A DNA stretch of 7,564 nt from Myxococcales bacterium (GTDB taxonomy: Bacteria > Myxococcota_A > Polyangia > Fen-1088). Both the position numbers and the translations under genes were made by a program. Shown here piece by piece: positions 1-6,102 of the stretch. Position 1 is the stretch's first letter, and the number at the start of each line of letters is the position of its first letter. The stretch is taken from assembly GCA_003170035.1 (NCBI GenBank), contig PMZX01000154.1, positions 2,385-9,948 of the forward strand. The letters run 5' to 3'. The notes under the pieces were generated by a model, which worked only from the letters and a program-made list of their open reading frames with translations, had not been told where the DNA came from and made no database searches.

Positions 1-581
1 ATGTCCATGGTGTTGTCCAGGCGGTCAGCCAGCTTGCAGTGCAGAATGTCGGGCATCTCGGACGCCTTGCCCAGCACCTGGCCCAGATATTGGTAGTAGG
101 TCTGGTTTTCACGCCGGCGCAGAAGCGCAATACGCTCACCCAGAAACCAACGATGGTCGGCGTCGATTTTGGCGAGAACGCGGGCAAACTCCGCCTGCAC
201 CCGCCCCCATTCCTCGGCGCCCAACTCCTGCGCGGTCAGATCTTCCTCTTTGTCGTGCAGAAGCGCGCCCAGCAAGTCCAGCATGCCGGGCTCGGGCATG
301 ATACGCGCGAGCATGGCGGCGGTGCGCAGACAGTGCAGGACAGCCGCGGGACCGCTCTTGCGTCGGCGCTCCCCGTATGCGCTACGAAGATAGCTGAGGG
401 TTTCGAGCAGCGGGGCATGGTCGGAGACCCGCGCGGGCCCGAGGATCACGCGCAGCAGGGCGCCCAAGTCGATCTTGCGGGCAGACAGGTGCCAGTTGAT
501 GGTGGCAGAGAGAGCCAGATGGCTCTCCACTGTGATCCTGGTGCGCGCCGCGTCTGCCCCGGAGATGATCCCGGACATCAT
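1..581 (-). CDS. HD-domain phosphohydrolase, RelA/SpoT (ppGpp hydrolase)-like, partial (C-terminus beyond left edge)
   Basis: An open frame runs from ATG at 581 to the left edge (193 residues visible). Seen: ALLHDKEED at residues 106-114 and CKLADRLDN at 182-190, in a helical protein. These match the two core motifs of RelA/SpoT hydrolase domains (LLHD-x2-ED and KLADRLHN). H83, H109, D110 and D186 fit the metal ligands, E113 and D114 the catalytic Glu-Asp pair, and N190 the Asn four residues after the last Asp. Spacing resembles the family: about 77 residues from the HD pair to the last Asp, against about 67 in Rel enzymes. Known family role: removal of the 3'-pyrophosphate from ppGpp. Whether a synthetase domain follows is unknown because the gene is cut, so a standalone small alarmone hydrolase or another HD hydrolase remains possible. 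The start is set by AGGAGG nine bases upstream; a second ATG follows at once (578). Transcribed divergently from the DUF2156 gene. Confidence 0.75.
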   Translation of the reverse strand, partial: MMSGIISGADAARTRITVESHLALSATINWHLSARKIDLGALLRVILGPARVSDHAPLLETLSYLRSAYGERRRKSGPAAVLHCLRTAAMLARIMPEPGMLDLLGALLHDKEEDLTAQELGAEEWGRVQAEFARVLAKIDADHRWFLGERIALLRRRENQTYYQYLGQVLGKASEMPDILHCKLADRLDNTMD

Positions 582-590
582 CGAAAGATT

Positions 591-596
591 CCTCCT
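591..596 (-). promoter_or_regulatory. Shine-Dalgarno AGGAGG for the HD-domain gene
   Basis: A perfect AGGAGG on the minus strand lies nine bases before ATG 581 and twelve before ATG 578. It is the strongest ribosome binding site in the window and favours the first of the two tandem ATG codons. It also supports the reality of this edge gene against the long plus-strand frame covering the same bases. Confidence 0.75.
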
Positions 597-747
597 AGAG
601 CGCGGGTCGGAATGCCACGACGACACCTAAGCGAAGTCAGCTGCAAAATCACCGCGCCACTTGGTTGCAGAAGAATACCCGCAAGCAGCCTCGCGGGCCA
701 GCGCACGCGTCCAAATCCAGCATCCTTCACCCCACGAACAGCATCTT

Positions 748-756
748 TGCTATGAA
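748..756 (+). promoter_or_regulatory. Candidate extended -10 promoter (TGCTATGAA) for the DUF2156 gene
   Basis: TGC followed by TATGAA resembles an extended -10 element (TGN-TATAAT). A weak TTCACC at 726-731 could serve as -35 with a long 19-base spacer. Transcription from here would begin near 762-764, downstream of ATG 756, and would leave a leader of about 22 bases before ATG 786. It lies in the 204-base region between the divergent HD and DUF2156 genes. This is pattern matching only. Confidence 0.3.
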
Positions 757-785
757 TGCTCGCGCTCGCTTGTACCCAACCGACC

Positions 786-1688
786 ATGGGCCATCTTCCG
801 GCTTTCCCTGACTTTGCCCCCCTCGACATTTCGCATAGAGGCACCCTCGATGCCGCCCTTGCGGCCGAGCAGCCCGAGGTGTCAGAGCTGAACGTCGCGG
901 AGATATTCGCCTGGCACGGTGTGAGACAAACCCAGATCAGCGATCTGGACGGGGCCCTGTGTCTCTTCATCACCCGACACGGCAAACGCTGTTTCTGCCC
1001 GCCCCTGCGAGCACGGAAGCCTGCTGCGGCCATGCGCAGCATGCTGCTGTGGCTGCGTGAGCAGGGAGAAGAAGGATTCGTGTATGGCTTGACCGGGCGC
1101 CAGGCCAGGGACGCAGAGGCGAGCGGCGAGCTACTGGCCGAAGAGGACCCCGACAACGCGGACTACGTGTACCGAACCCAAGACCTCATCCTTCTGCCCG
1201 GCCACAAGTACGACGGCAAGCGTAACCACATCCGCAACTTCATGCGGAGCTATGACTTCACCTACGCCGAGATCGATCCGCGCACGCTCCCAGAAGTTGT
1301 CGACTTTCAGCGGCGGTGGTTCGCCGCGCGCGGCCGCAGCGACCTGCCCGGTTTGGCTGCCGAAGATCGGGCCGTGCATGATCTTTTGCGCCACTACCAA
1401 GATCTGCCCGTGACCGGCGCGACCATCCGAGTCGATGGTCGCGTTGAGGCCTTTGCCATCGGCTCGCAGCTCAACCAAGACACGGCCCTGGTCATCGCGG
1501 AAAAGGCCAATTCCGAGATCCGCGGCCTGTACCAGGCCATGAACCAGATGTTTTGCGAGAAGACATTTTCCAAATATGCCTGGGTGAATCGCGAGCAAGA
1601 CGCAGGCGATGCGGGACTGCGCCGAGCCAAGCTCTCGTACTACCCTCACCACATGGTGGCCAAGTATCGCGTGCGTCTGGCGCGATAG
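786..1688 (+). CDS. Standalone DUF2156 / phosphatidylglycerol lysyltransferase C-terminal domain protein
   Basis: A 300-residue soluble protein. It matches the catalytic domain of MprF-type enzymes (LPG_synthase_C, DUF2156), which in full-length MprF moves an amino acid from aminoacyl-tRNA to phosphatidylglycerol and lowers surface negative charge. Seen: LPGHKYDGKRNHI (137-149), the loop typical of DUF2156 proteins, and the C-terminal block NREQDAGDAGLRRAKLSYYP (268-287) followed by KY (293-294), close to the family's NREQD-x2-x2-GLRKAK pattern. The N-terminal FPDFAPLDISHR (7-18) fits the family's opening. No membrane segments are present, so the flippase half of MprF is absent; many bacteria carry such solo proteins with unknown substrate. 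ATG 756 is an alternative in-frame start, but it falls inside the candidate promoter and adds residues not expected in the family. Neither start has a good ribosome site. A membrane protein follows on the same strand 64 bases later. Confidence 0.85.
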   Translation: MGHLPAFPDFAPLDISHRGTLDAALAAEQPEVSELNVAEIFAWHGVRQTQISDLDGALCLFITRHGKRCFCPPLRARKPAAAMRSMLLWLREQGEEGFVYGLTGRQARDAEASGELLAEEDPDNADYVYRTQDLILLPGHKYDGKRNHIRNFMRSYDFTYAEIDPRTLPEVVDFQRRWFAARGRSDLPGLAAEDRAVHDLLRHYQDLPVTGATIRVDGRVEAFAIGSQLNQDTALVIAEKANSEIRGLYQAMNQMFCEKTFSKYAWVNREQDAGDAGLRRAKLSYYPHHMVAKYRVRLAR

Positions 1689-1734
1689 CGGTTGCCGGCG
1701 GGCCGCGCTGTGGGAGCACGCTCCCGGACCCGCG

Positions 1735-1743
1735 TGCTACCAT
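1735..1743 (+). promoter_or_regulatory. Candidate extended -10 element (TGCTACCAT) before the membrane protein gene
   Basis: TGC plus TACCAT ends nine bases before ATG 1753. No convincing -35 is visible. If used, the transcript would be nearly leaderless, giving the membrane protein its own promoter in addition to read-through from the DUF2156 gene. It belongs to a set of similar elements in the window. Confidence 0.22.
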
Positions 1744-1752
1744 GCGGCGGCC

Positions 1753-3288
1753 ATGCGCCGCCCGCTCAATCAGTTTGCCATCGATGCAGTGTCCGCCGCG
1801 GGCCTGGCCTTCCTGGGTTTCTGCATCGTCCACCTCGCCACGCTTCCGCTGGCCAACGGAGACATGTACTGGCAGACGCGGGCGGGCGAGTTGATTCTGC
1901 AGACAGGCGCCATCCCGGACCGCGACACGTTCTCGTACACGATCTACGGCACGCCCTGGAACAACCACGAGTGGGGATTCGAGATCCTGGCGGCACTCCT
2001 GCACGCCGCCGCGGGCTGGGGCGGCTTCCGCCTTCTGGTTCTGGCGCTGTGCGGGGGAACGGCGGCCGCCGTTGCGCTCACCTTGGCGCGGCGAAATGGG
2101 ATGGCGCTGGCGTTGACCGGCGCCACCGGGTTTCTCGTGCTCGGATGGTACAAGTTCATCCCCGCGCCCCAGACGGTGTCCATGGTTCTCTTCCTGCTGG
2201 GGTATTGGTTCTTTCTCGGGCCGAAGCTCCTGGCTTCATGGTGGCGACTGGCCGCGCTGGCGGCCTACCTGCTGGTCTGGGGAAACCTGACGGCCGAGGC
2301 AGTCGTGTTCTTGCCCTTCGTGATATTCGACCAACTCATGCGCCTGGCCGGACGTAGGTCTGGTCCCGTAGCGACGGAGTCGTTGGCGCCGGGAGCGGGT
2401 GGCGTGCGGCTGGCCGCGCTGGCCCTGGTGCTGCTAGCGCCGTTCCTGAATCCGCCCGGCGTGTCGGTGTTCGAATACGCTTTGCTCGGAACCTCGGTCA
2501 ACCGCCTGGTCAATATCGAATTCCGCCATCTGTGGGAATCGGCCGCCACGGTGTCCCCAGCAGTCAAAAACCTGGCCCGGGCGCTGGCGCTGGTCTACCC
2601 GGTTTGGGGCAGCCTTCGCCTTGTACGCGCACGCGACCGCTGGGACGAGGGCCGGCGTTTCGGCCTCGGATTGCTGGCCGTGTTGGGCGCGACGCTCTAC
2701 GAGCGCAACCTGTGGATGCTGACACTGCCGCTGGTGCAGGCCCTGTTCGCGCTGGGCGATTGGGCGCGTGCGAGCCGCCGGAAGATCTTTGCCGATCTGA
2801 TGGCCCTGGCGGCCGCGGCCGCCCTGTTCCTGCTCTTCCTGCGCGCGGTGCCCTGGTGGTCACCGGCGCTCGCCGCGCGCGAGCTGACCAGCACGCGTTA
2901 CTACCGCGAGCATCTATCGCCTACGGACCTGCCGCTGGCCTGCGACCAGGCCCTGGCGCAAGCGCCGCCGGGCAAGCATCTGCTCACCTCGCGCGTATGG
3001 GCCAACTGGGTGATCTGGCGGGCGCCCTGGCTTCGGGCGTTCGTGGATGGTCGCAATCTGGAATACCCAGTGGACGTGCATTTCGCCATGTCCGCCGCGC
3101 TGAGGGGCAGGCCCGGAGTGCAAGAATTTCTTGACCACTCAGGCACTGATCTGGTCTTGACCACTCCGGGTTGGCTCAAGCTGCCCGGCCTGGCCGGCGC
3201 ACCCTGGAAGCGCACTTTCGCAGGCCCGGGCTGCGCGCTCTACGCGAAGAAGACCGACCCGAAGCAAGGCCCGGCGCCGGCGCCGTGA
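1753..3288 (+). CDS. Multi-pass membrane protein, GT-C glycosyltransferase-like
   Basis: A 511-residue protein with roughly ten hydrophobic segments between residues 10 and 364, then a soluble C-terminal region (about 365-511). After the first membrane helix comes NGDMYWQTRAGELIL (35-49), then IPDRDTFSYT (54-63) and NNHEWGFEILA (70-80). This aspartate-bearing first loop is typical of large bacterial GT-C-like membrane proteins, which use a polyprenyl-linked sugar outside the membrane. The tail also fits that group: SRVWANWVIWR (413-423), AFVDGRNLEYP (429-439) and DLVLTTPGWLK (466-476). The sugar and acceptor are unknown and catalytic activity is inferred, not shown. ATG 1753 was chosen because an upstream extension (to 1609) would overlap the DUF2156 gene and is not hydrophobic or family-like. 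Its end converges with the S1 gene, leaving 18 bases. Confidence 0.7.
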   Translation: MRRPLNQFAIDAVSAAGLAFLGFCIVHLATLPLANGDMYWQTRAGELILQTGAIPDRDTFSYTIYGTPWNNHEWGFEILAALLHAAAGWGGFRLLVLALCGGTAAAVALTLARRNGMALALTGATGFLVLGWYKFIPAPQTVSMVLFLLGYWFFLGPKLLASWWRLAALAAYLLVWGNLTAEAVVFLPFVIFDQLMRLAGRRSGPVATESLAPGAGGVRLAALALVLLAPFLNPPGVSVFEYALLGTSVNRLVNIEFRHLWESAATVSPAVKNLARALALVYPVWGSLRLVRARDRWDEGRRFGLGLLAVLGATLYERNLWMLTLPLVQALFALGDWARASRRKIFADLMALAAAAALFLLFLRAVPWWSPALAARELTSTRYYREHLSPTDLPLACDQALAQAPPGKHLLTSRVWANWVIWRAPWLRAFVDGRNLEYPVDVHFAMSAALRGRPGVQEFLDHSGTDLVLTTPGWLKLPGLAGAPWKRTFAGPGCALYAKKTDPKQGPAPAP

Positions 3289-3306
3289 AAGGCGACGGTC
3301 AGCTGA

Positions 3307-4500
3307 CTACAGCTTCTTCTTGAAGAGATCGCCCAGCGTACCCAGGTGTGCCGGCGCGCGAGCCGCGTCCAGATCTTCCTGCGACACCACATCCGCACGC
3401 TCGCCCACACCCAGGGAGATGCGGCGTCGTTCTCGATCCAGCGCCAGCACGGTCACCTCTAGCGTGGCGCCCACCTTGGTCAGCTCGCGCGCGTTGCGCA
3501 CGGGTTTTCCACCTGACAGCTCGCCGATGTGAACCAAGCCCTCGATCCCCGGCGCCAGCTCGACAAATGCGCCGAACGCTTCGATGCGCGTGACCCGGCC
3601 CGAAACCCTGGTTCCCGACGGAAACTGCGTGGCCACGTCCTCCCAAGGATCCCGCTCCAGCGACTTGAGTGACAGCGAAATGCGCTCGGGCCGCTTGGGA
3701 TCGTCGGTCTTTTCCACGCGCAAGATCTGAACCTCGAGCTGTTGCCCCAGCGACAGTCGGTCAGCGGGCCGGATGCCGCGGGAGAATCCCAGCTCGGACG
3801 CCGGTAGCATGCCCTCGACTCCGCCCAGGTCGATGAACGCACCGAAATCCTTGAGCGCGACCACCACGCCGGGCAAGACCGCGCCCGGCACCAGCTTGGC
3901 GCGAACCTTGTCGGCGCGCGCTCGTGCCTCGGCTTCCAGCAACGCGCGCCGCGAGACCACCAGGTTGTCACCGCGCCGGTCCACATCGTAGCGCGTGACA
4001 CGAAACTCCAGCTTGCGGCCCACGTACGCGCCGGCATCTTCCACATGGCGCATCTCCAGCTGCGAAATAGGGCAAAAGCCACGCACGCCCGCCACCAACA
4101 CCTCGACACCCCCTTTGTTCACGCCGGTGACCGTCCCTTCCACGGCGAGCCCCAGCTGCGCAGCCTGCTGCAACTCGGCCTTGGCCTCAGGTCCGCGCGC
4201 CACCGCGGTACGGCGCAGAACCACGCACCCCGACTTGCCCATGCTCTCCACCACGCGCGCCTCGATCTCGTCGCCCACCTTCACCGTCAGGTTGCCGTCC
4301 TGGTCGCGCAACTGCTGCAGATCAATCATGCCCTCGCTCTTGCCGCCGGCCAACTCCACGAAGGCGGTTTCGCGGCCCAGCGAAACCACGCGGCCGCGCA
4401 CCGAATCACCAACCCGCACATCGCGCTCGGCCCGTCGCGCGTCCTTGCCCTCGAACTCCTGAAGAAGGGCCGCGAAATCTTCGTCTTGGGGTGGATTCAT
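3307..4500 (-). CDS. S1 RNA-binding domain protein with four S1 repeats (ribosomal protein S1-like)
   Basis: 397 residues from ATG 4500. Four S1 (OB-fold) repeats are visible at about 29-97, 117-185, 205-279 and 295-364. Repeats 3 and 4 are the most canonical, with KDFGAFIDLGGVEGMLPASE (217-236) and EAFGAFVELAPGIEGLVHIG (307-326), each closing with a basic ISLS or ISLG strand. The second repeat (NKGGVEVLVAGVRGFCPISQ, 128-147) resembles repeat 3 of E. coli S1. Proteins of this kind bind single-stranded mRNA; four-repeat forms are shorter than the six-repeat ribosomal S1, so this may be an S1 paralogue rather than RpsA itself. The ends are charged: an acidic start (QDEDFAALLQEFEG) and FKKKL at the terminus. 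ATG 4512 is in frame, but it lies inside a candidate -10 element, whereas AAGGGG precedes ATG 4500 at short spacing. Convergent with the membrane protein gene; divergent from the small-protein unit. Confidence 0.85.
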   Translation of the reverse strand: MNPPQDEDFAALLQEFEGKDARRAERDVRVGDSVRGRVVSLGRETAFVELAGGKSEGMIDLQQLRDQDGNLTVKVGDEIEARVVESMGKSGCVVLRRTAVARGPEAKAELQQAAQLGLAVEGTVTGVNKGGVEVLVAGVRGFCPISQLEMRHVEDAGAYVGRKLEFRVTRYDVDRRGDNLVVSRRALLEAEARARADKVRAKLVPGAVLPGVVVALKDFGAFIDLGGVEGMLPASELGFSRGIRPADRLSLGQQLEVQILRVEKTDDPKRPERISLSLKSLERDPWEDVATQFPSGTRVSGRVTRIEAFGAFVELAPGIEGLVHIGELSGGKPVRNARELTKVGATLEVTVLALDRERRRISLGVGERADVVSQEDLDAARAPAHLGTLGDLFKKKL

Positions 4501-4507
4501 TGGCCCC

Positions 4508-4516
4508 TTCATAGCA
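4508..4516 (-). promoter_or_regulatory. Candidate extended -10 (TGCTATGAA) for the S1 protein gene
   Basis: On the minus strand TGC plus TATGAA ends seven bases before ATG 4500, so transcription would start at or next to that codon (leaderless or nearly so). It is the same nine-base string as at 748-756. No good -35 is seen. If real, it rules out ATG 4512 as the start. Confidence 0.25.
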
Positions 4517-4653
4517 TCACGCAGGCGTCCATGCCGGCCCTGCGTGGCTGGACGACGCGCACCTGCGTGGGCCGTGCCCCCTACCGAAGGACGACCATGT
4601 GAGCTATGCTGCTGTTCGATCTGGCTCAGCCGCAGACGCGAGGAGAGAACCCG

Positions 4654-4692
4654 ATGGCGGTCCGGTCAAGCGGCCGCCAGGAGAGCCGATGA
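4654..4692 (+). CDS. Possible 12-residue leader peptide (upstream ORF)
   Basis: ATG 4654 has a good AGGAG eight bases upstream (4641-4645). It opens a 12-codon frame reading MAVRSSGRQESR and ending in TGA at 4690-4692. The stop overlaps the start of the next gene (ATGA at 4689-4692), an arrangement used for translational coupling. The peptide is Arg/Ser-rich with no family signal. It may be only an extra ribosome loading site or chance. Confidence 0.25.
   Translation: MAVRSSGRQESR
4679..4683 (+). promoter_or_regulatory. Shine-Dalgarno AGGAG for the 94-residue protein
   Basis: AGGAG lies five bases before ATG 4689 (eight before the tandem ATG 4692). It favours this start over GTG 4599, which has GAAGGA seven bases upstream but would add 30 residues of low-information Arg/Gly/Pro sequence. 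Confidence 0.55.
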
Positions 4693-4973
4693 TGAAAGCT
4701 ATGGGTTGGACGAAAACGCGTCCGGTGTCACGCCGGACCTCCGGCGTGCCGGTTTCCGTCCACCGGATGGATCAAACCCGCGAGATCCCCGCCCTGCCTC
4801 GCGAGAGCGGGAAGCCACGCGCGAAGCCACCCAGTGCAGCTCCTCGGCAGGTGATCCCCATCGAGGAGACCGTACCGGTCCAGTCCTGCATCGAGCGCAC
4901 GCTCCTGCACGAAGTCCTGCGCCGGCAATCGGCGGAGAAGGATGAAGAGCACAAGGGCGGCAAGGGCCGCTAG
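4689..4973 (+). CDS. Small hypothetical protein, 94 residues
   Basis: Not recognised. A basic, Pro/Arg-rich N-terminal half (residues 1-56, probably disordered) leads to a more ordered stretch IPIEETVPVQSCIERTLLHE (56-75), likely an amphipathic helix, then LRRQSAEKDEEHKGGKGR (77-94), a highly charged end. There is one Cys (67) and no signal peptide or membrane helix. Codon use is GC-rich at third positions like the neighbours, and the ribosome site is good, so it is probably expressed. PadR follows 45 bases later on the same strand, so co-transcription is plausible. A longer minus-strand frame (4728-5231) covers this region, but it overlaps the recognised PadR gene. GTG 4599 is an alternative start. 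Confidence 0.5.
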   Translation: MMKAMGWTKTRPVSRRTSGVPVSVHRMDQTREIPALPRESGKPRAKPPSAAPRQVIPIEETVPVQSCIERTLLHEVLRRQSAEKDEEHKGGKGR

Positions 4974-5006
4974 TGGTGGTCGGATTGCAGGATCCGCGGG
5001 GACGAG

Positions 5007-5012
5007 TAACCT
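5007..5012 (+). promoter_or_regulatory. Candidate -10 (TAACCT) just before the PadR gene
   Basis: TAACCT ends six bases before ATG 5019, and no ribosome binding site is visible in front of that codon. Together these would fit a leaderless PadR message. There is no TG extension and no clear -35, so support is thin. Confidence 0.18.
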
Positions 5013-5018
5013 AGCGCC

Positions 5019-5321
5019 ATGCCTACCGCGCTGACCCCCCAGGCAGCTCTCCTGCGCGTTCTCATCACCGGTGAGGGATACGCGTTGGACCTCATGCGAC
5101 GCATAAGCGAATGGACGAATGGCAAGATGTTGCTCGACGACCAAGCCTTCTATCCCGCAATGCGCGCACTCGAGACCCACGGCCTGGTCGAGAGCTACAT
5201 GAGCGAGCCCACTGGCCAGCGCGGTGGACAACCGCGCCGCTACTACAAGCTCACCGCCGCGGGCCAGAAGGCGGCGCTGGAAGTGCTGACAGCGTCACTG
5301 ACCGGCAAGGTTGTCTTCTGA
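5019..5321 (+). CDS. PadR family transcriptional regulator (short form)
   Basis: 100 residues forming a winged helix-turn-helix of the PadR type. Seen: GEGYALDLMRRISEW (18-32, the family's Y-G-x-E-L-like region), FYPAMRALETHGLVES (44-59, recognition helix, equivalent to the usual LYPALRRLE-x2-GLI), then the wing GGQPRRYYKLTAAGQKA (69-85). PadR proteins are dimeric repressors, often of their own gene and a neighbour, and many respond to small molecules or toxic compounds. This one stops soon after the wing, so it belongs to the short group with little room for a separate C-terminal dimerisation domain. The start lacks a clear ribosome site. The gene sits 45 bases after the 94-residue protein and converges on the tail-anchored protein gene with a 9-base gap. 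Its target is not evident here. Confidence 0.88.
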   Translation: MPTALTPQAALLRVLITGEGYALDLMRRISEWTNGKMLLDDQAFYPAMRALETHGLVESYMSEPTGQRGGQPRRYYKLTAAGQKAALEVLTASLTGKVVF

Positions 5322-5330
5322 GACGAGGGC

Positions 5331-6014
5331 TCACTTGCCCAGCAGAAGGAAGGCAGCAAGCGCCGCAACCCCGGCGGCCAGTACGGCCACGACTAGGACC
5401 AGGACCGTCTTGTGCGATCGGGAAGGAACCATGGCTTCCTCGACCGCGACCTCGTCCCTGACCGGAACGCGTTTGGCGGTGTGGGCGATTCGCGCTGATG
5501 TCGGCGGCCGACCCGTTCCCGCCGCTGTCGGCCGTGCCGGCGCAGCCCCACTTGCGCGAGCAGGGTCAGGCGCGCTTCCGCGTGCAGGCTCGCCCGGCGT
5601 GGGCCGCCCCGCCGACGCGCTCGCTTCGCTGATGGAGAAACGGAAATCGAACTGAGCGAAGAAACCCTTCAGTCTCCTTGCCATCTCGTCGTACTGGTTG
5701 GGCGTGACAGGAAAGCTGCTGGTGCGAAAGCGCTTCTTGTAGGTGTCGGCCACGGAGGCATAGGGCCGCATCTCGGCCAGACGGTCGAGTTGGTAGGCGG
5801 TTCCGATGACCACGGTGGGGCCGCCGCCCTCGGGCACGATCGACATGTGCTGCATGGCCAGGCGTCCCCCGTCGGTGGACTCCTCGGTTGGCGCCGACAA
5901 TTCCAGGCGGCAGATCACCGGCCCCAAGATGGGCTCCTTGCCAACGGTGTACTTGAACACCTCCGCCAGCGCCACGGACTTGCCGGCATACACGGTGAAC
6001 TTGCCGTCTTCCAT
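5331..6014 (-). CDS. Unrecognised protein with Ala/Pro linker and C-terminal membrane helix (tail-anchored layout)
   Basis: 227 residues in three parts. Residues 1-130 look globular, with beta-type stretches such as KFTVYAGKSVALAEVFKY (5-22), PVICRLELSAP (32-42) and PTVVIGTAYQLDRL (66-79), and then YKKRFRTSSFPVTPNQYDEM (92-111) and FFAQFDFRFSISE (118-130). Residues 131-200 are rich in Ala, Pro, Gly, Ser and Arg and probably disordered. Residues 203-224 form one hydrophobic helix, followed only by a few residues. There is no N-terminal signal, so the expected topology has the globular part in the cytoplasm and the helix in the membrane. I do not recognise the family. The start is supported by GGAG six bases upstream (6021-6024). 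Convergent with PadR and divergent from thioredoxin. Confidence 0.72.
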   Translation of the reverse strand: MEDGKFTVYAGKSVALAEVFKYTVGKEPILGPVICRLELSAPTEESTDGGRLAMQHMSIVPEGGGPTVVIGTAYQLDRLAEMRPYASVADTYKKRFRTSSFPVTPNQYDEMARRLKGFFAQFDFRFSISEASASAGRPTPGEPARGSAPDPARASGAAPARPTAAGTGRPPTSARIAHTAKRVPVRDEVAVEEAMVPSRSHKTVLVLVVAVLAAGVAALAAFLLLGK

Positions 6015-6025
6015 GGAGTGCTCCG

Positions 6026-6034
6026 ATCATAGCA
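6026..6034 (-). promoter_or_regulatory. Candidate extended -10 (TGCTATGAT) for the tail-anchored protein gene
   Basis: On the minus strand TGC plus TATGAT is the best promoter-like match in the window (five of six to TATAAT, with the TGN extension). It ends eleven bases before ATG 6014, so the transcript start would fall on or just after the GGAG ribosome site and leave a very short leader. No clear -35 is seen at 16-18 bases. Confidence 0.35.
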
Positions 6035-6102
6035 GCAATTGCCGCAGTCCCACTCTGCACCAACTCGGCGGTCACGGCGGAAAACTGAAGCGCAGACGAC
6101 CG

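Noticed and set aside
39..755. Long plus-strand frame of 238 codons at the left edge
   Set aside because: It lies opposite the HD-domain gene, whose minus-strand frame has recognisable motifs and a perfect ribosome site. The plus frame has no family features and reads as antisense of a GC-rich gene.
578..1156. Minus-strand frame of 192 codons
   Set aside because: It covers the intergenic region and the N-terminal part of the DUF2156 gene, and its Ser/Arg-rich composition is typical of an antisense shadow.
1131..1652. Minus-strand frame of 173 codons with a plausible-looking composition
   Set aside because: It is fully inside the DUF2156 gene, whose conserved motifs decide the coding strand.
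1712..1725. GGGAG-CACG-CTCCC hairpin between the DUF2156 and membrane protein genes
   Set aside because: It has a five-base stem and no T-run, so it does not qualify as an intrinsic terminator; stems of this size are common by chance in GC-rich DNA.
3298..3307. Perfect ten-base palindrome GTCAGCTGAC in the gap between convergent genes
   Set aside because: There is no loop or T-run for a terminator and no second copy to suggest an operator; chance is likely.
4045..4602. Plus-strand frame of 185 codons
   Set aside because: It is antisense to the S1 gene across the S1 repeats; its His/Arg/Leu-rich sequence has no domain.
4599..4688. GTG 4599 as start of the small-protein gene, with GAAGGA seven bases upstream
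   Set aside because: The added 30 residues look non-coding, and ATG 4689 has the better AGGAG at good spacing. Kept as an alternative only.
4728..5231. Minus-strand frame of 167 codons
   Set aside because: It overlaps the recognised PadR gene and the small-protein gene on the opposite strand and has no family signature.
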